DNA of 64,000 nt, taken from positions 124,001 to 188,000 of the forward strand of contig NZ_JADZAT010000010.1 of NCBI RefSeq assembly GCF_020852455.1, in the 5' to 3' direction. Shown here piece by piece: positions 61,504 to 64,000 of the stretch. How positions within the stretch are numbered: position 1 is the first letter of the stretch; each line of letters opens with the position of its first letter. The stretch is from Novosphingobium sp. Its GTDB lineage: Bacteria; Pseudomonadota; Alphaproteobacteria; Sphingomonadales; Sphingomonadaceae. Both the position numbers and the translations under genes were made by a program. The notes beneath the pieces are model-generated. The model was not told the DNA's origin. It saw nothing but the letters and a program-made list of their open reading frames with translations, and searched no databases.

Positions 61504-63336
61504 TCAGGCAAATTCCTTGTTCCGGCTGGCCTTCTTGCGCTCGTGCGGGTCGAGCATAGCCTTGCGCAGCCGGATCGACTTGGGGGTCACTTCGACCATT
61601 TCGTCGTCGTCGATATAGGCGATGGCCTGTTCCAGCGTCATGATCCTGGGCGGGGTCAGGCGGATCGCGTCGTCCTTGCCGGTCGAGCGGAAGTTGGTCA
61701 GCTGCTTCGACTTCATCGGATTGACTTCAAGGTCATCCGGCTTGGCGTTTTCGCCGATGATCATGCCTTCATAGATCTTGTCCTGCGGCCGCACGAACAG
61801 CACGCCGCGATCTTCCAGGCTATTGAGCGCATAGCCCACCGCTTCGCCCGCGCAGTTGGAGATCAGCACGCCGTTCTGGCGACCTTCGATCACGCCCTTA
61901 TAGGGGCCGTACTTTTCGAACAGGCGGTTCATGATCCCGGTGCCGCGCGTGTCGGACAGGAATTCGCCGTGATAGCCGATCAGCCCGCGGCTGGGGGCGG
62001 AGAAGGTGATGCGGGTCTTGCCGCCGCCCGAAGGACGCATGTCGGTCATTTCGGCCTTGCGCAGCGCCATCTTGTCGATGACCGTGCCCGAGTGTTCGTC
62101 GTCAACGTCGATCACCACGGTTTCGTAAGGTTCGGTCCGGTTGCCGCTGTCATCCTGGCGGAACAGCACGCGCGGGCGGCTGATGCCCAGCTCGAAGCCT
62201 TCGCGGCGCATGGTTTCGATCAGCACGCCCAGCTGCAGTTCGCCGCGGCCGGCCACTTCGAAGCTGTCCTTGTCGGCGCTTTCGGTGACGCGGATCGCGA
62301 CGTTCGATTCGGCCTCGCGCTCCAGCCGGTCGCGGATCATGCGGCTGGTTACCTTGGTGCCCTCGCGGCCCGCCATCGGGCTGTCGTTGACCGCAAAGCG
62401 CATCGACAGCGTCGGCGGGTCGATCGGCTGGGCGTGGAGCGGTTCGGTGACCGCCGGATCGCAGATCGTGTTGGCGACGGTCGCTTCGGTCAGCCCGGCG
62501 ATCGAGATGATATCGCCGGCCCGCGCTTCATCAACCGGCACGCGTTCCAGCCCGCGGAAGGCCAGCAGCTTCGAGGCGCGACCGGTTTCGATCACCTTGC
62601 CCTCGGCATCGAGCGCGTGGATCGGCGAATTGACCTTGACCGTGCCCGACTGGACCTTGCCGGTCAGGATCCGGCCCAGGAAGTTGTCGCGATCGAGCAG
62701 GGTGACGAGGAACTTGAAGTCGCCGTCCACATCGGCCGCCGGGGCGGGGACATGGTTGACGATGGTTTCGAACAGCGGCGTCAGCGTGCCTTCGCGCATG
62801 TCCGGATCGGTATTGGCATAGCCGTTGCGGCCCGAGGCGTAGAGCACCGGGAAATCGCACTGTTCGTCGGTGGCATCCAGGCTGACAAACAGGTCGAACA
62901 CCTCGTCGAGCACTTCCTGGATGCGTTCATCGGGGCGATCGATCTTGTTGACCACCACGATTGGGCGCAGCCCCAGTGCCAGCGCCTTGCCGGTGACAAA
63001 CTTGGTCTGCGGCATCGCGCCTTCAGAGCTGTCGACCAGCAGGATCACGCCGTCGACCATGCTGAGGATTCGCTCCACCTCACCGCCGAAGTCGGCGTGG
63101 CCGGGGGTATCGACGATGTTGATCCGGGTGCCGTTCCATTCGACCGAAGTGCACTTCGCCAGGATAGTGATCCCGCGTTCCTTTTCCAGGTCGTTCGAAT
63201 CCATCGCGCGCTCTTCAACGCGCTGGTTTTCGCGGAAAGTACCGCTCTGGCGGAACAGCTGGTCAACCAGGGTGGTCTTGCCGTGGTCAACGTGGGCGAT
63301 AATGGCAATATTGCGCAGCGGCAGCGGGGCGGACAT
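61504..63336 (-). CDS. typA: TypA/BipA ribosome-associated GTPase
   Basis: A 610-residue translational GTPase needed for growth under stress and cold through 50S assembly. The G domain has [36 protein letters not shown] and [10 protein letters not shown]-like domains follow, and the BipA-specific C-terminal domain has [17 protein letters not shown] and [13 protein letters not shown] chose the ATG at 63336; one codon earlier is a TTG. Length and motifs are normal. Confidence 0.97.
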   Translation of the reverse strand: MSAPLPLRNIAIIAHVDHGKTTLVDQLFRQSGTFRENQRVEERAMDSNDLEKERGITILAKCTSVEWNGTRINIVDTPGHADFGGEVERILSMVDGVILLVDSSEGAMPQTKFVTGKALALGLRPIVVVNKIDRPDERIQEVLDEVFDLFVSLDATDEQCDFPVLYASGRNGYANTDPDMREGTLTPLFETIVNHVPAPAADVDGDFKFLVTLLDRDNFLGRILTGKVQSGTVKVNSPIHALDAEGKVIETGRASKLLAFRGLERVPVDEARAGDIISIAGLTEATVANTICDPAVTEPLHAQPIDPPTLSMRFAVNDSPMAGREGTKVTSRMIRDRLEREAESNVAIRVTESADKDSFEVAGRGELQLGVLIETMRREGFELGISRPRVLFRQDDSGNRTEPYETVVIDVDDEHSGTVIDKMALRKAEMTDMRPSGGGKTRITFSAPSRGLIGYHGEFLSDTRGTGIMNRLFEKYGPYKGVIEGRQNGVLISNCAGEAVGYALNSLEDRGVLFVRPQDKIYEGMIIGENAKPDDLEVNPMKSKQLTNFRSTGKDDAIRLTPPRIMTLEQAIAYIDDDEMVEVTPKSIRLRKAMLDPHERKKASRNKEFA

Positions 63337-63431
63337 CAAACAAACTCGCTTTCGGGAGGGGGCGGCGCGTGCTGCGTCGCAACATGGGCGCGGCCCCTAG
63401 CCGAAAGGGCGCGTTTGGGCAAGTGTGGCGG

Positions 63432-64000
63432 TCAAAGCTCGCGCAGCGCCTGTGCCGGCTTCGCTCTCAACAAGGGAAGCGAGGCCGCCAGCGCAAAGCC
63501 GATCACCAGCGCCAGACCCAAACCAAGCACAGCCAGCACCTCGCCCCAGGCCGGCAGCCAGTCGAATTCGAACAGCTGCACCACCACCAGCCAGGCAATC
63601 GCACTGCCCAGCGCCAGTGCCACGCCGGCCAGCACCGTGGCGAGCAGGGCATATTCGGCCAGTTGCAACAGCAGCAACTGGCGGCGGCTGGCGCCCAGCA
63701 CGCGCAGGATCACATTGTCATAGGTGCGGCTGGCGCGGGCTGCGGCGATGGCGCCCAGCAGCACCGCGATTCCCGCCAGCACAGCCACCGACGCCGCCGC
63801 CAGGATTGCCAGACTGACCTGGCGCAGCAGATCGCGGGCCTGGGTCAGCACACCGCCGACCTCGATCACCGAGCTTGAGGGGAAGGCGCGGACCAGGGCG
63901 CGCAGCAGACTGCCGCGCTCGCCTTGCCGGGGCAAGTTGATCGTTGCGGCCAGGTTGTGCGGGGCATCCTCGATTGCGTTGGGGCTGAACACCAGCACAT
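63432..64000 (-). CDS. ABC transporter permease, FtsX/YbbP-like (partial)
   Basis: The C-terminal 189 residues of a permease whose start lies beyond the right edge. Hydrophobic segments at AILAAASVAVLAGIAVLLGAI, ALLATVLAGVALALGSAIAWL and VLAVLGLGLALVIGFALAASL surround RTYDNVILRVLGASRRQLLLLQLAEY, which is typical of the FtsX superfamily. The end PLLRAKPAQALREL is also usual. It may belong to a YbbAP-type lipid or lipoprotein-related exporter. Confidence 0.8.
   Translation of the reverse strand, partial: VLVFSPNAIEDAPHNLAATINLPRQGERGSLLRALVRAFPSSSVIEVGGVLTQARDLLRQVSLAILAAASVAVLAGIAVLLGAIAAARASRTYDNVILRVLGASRRQLLLLQLAEYALLATVLAGVALALGSAIAWLVVVQLFEFDWLPAWGEVLAVLGLGLALVIGFALAASLPLLRAKPAQALREL

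Overview
The window looks like a chromosomal segment of a high-GC alphaproteobacterium of the order Sphingomonadales (Sphingomonas, Novosphingobium or Erythrobacteraceae type). The evidence is a division and cell-wall cluster in alphaproteobacterial order, an FtsZ with a very long acidic linker ending in an [12 protein letters not shown] tail, a cobA-DUF2849-cysI-DUF934-cysH sulfur operon, a TonB-dependent receptor, and two copies of a short dispersed repeat that I recall from sphingomonad genomes. The genus cannot be fixed from sequence reading alone.

Region 1 (1-15.5 kb, + strand): the murD tail, then ftsW-murG-murC-murB-ddl-ftsQ-ftsA in a chain of overlapping starts and stops, ftsZ with its own short leader, and a TPR/SPOR envelope protein. 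After these come a YbjN-like protein, a cupin, proC, a BI-1 family membrane protein, a secreted proline-rich protein and tRNA-Ala(CGC).

Region 2 (15,587-30,975): a genomic island integrated in the 3' end of tRNA-Ala. It is bounded by a perfect 21-bp direct repeat and carries a tyrosine integrase next to the tRNA. Its core is a tightly overlapping five-gene minus-strand operon: a type III-like Res helicase-nuclease, a DUF3883 protein, a large beta-class Mod methyltransferase, a Cys/His-containing protein with a very basic tail, and a RelE/ParE-like domain fused to a UvrD-type helicase. This is the best candidate for an unusual anti-phage system in the window. The rest of the island holds a serine resolvase mini-operon with an HNH-like protein, a replication-initiator-like protein, a GIY-YIG protein and a small conserved ORF.

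Region 3 (31-44.7 kb): obgE, proB, an NAD-dependent epimerase, a cytochrome b561 and a membrane-anchored LuxR-type regulator lie on the + strand. A long minus-strand sulfur run follows (sseA-metC-mscS-cobA-DUF2849-cysI-DUF934-cysH), then a secreted Pro/Ala-rich membrane protein divergent from queF.

Region 4 (44.7-64 kb): a TonB-dependent receptor with a good PhoB box, kynA-kynU, a tandem pair of secreted paralogues, an acyl-CoA dehydrogenase pair, tRNA-Thr(TGT), a DUF429-like protein, rarA with a coupled GxxExxY gene, and a YqjI-like PadR regulator with a palindromic operator candidate. The window ends with a small membrane protein, a GT4 glycosyltransferase, two DUF4139 secreted proteins, typA and the 3' part of an ABC permease.

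All calls come from reading motifs, gene order and start/stop context. No database search was run.
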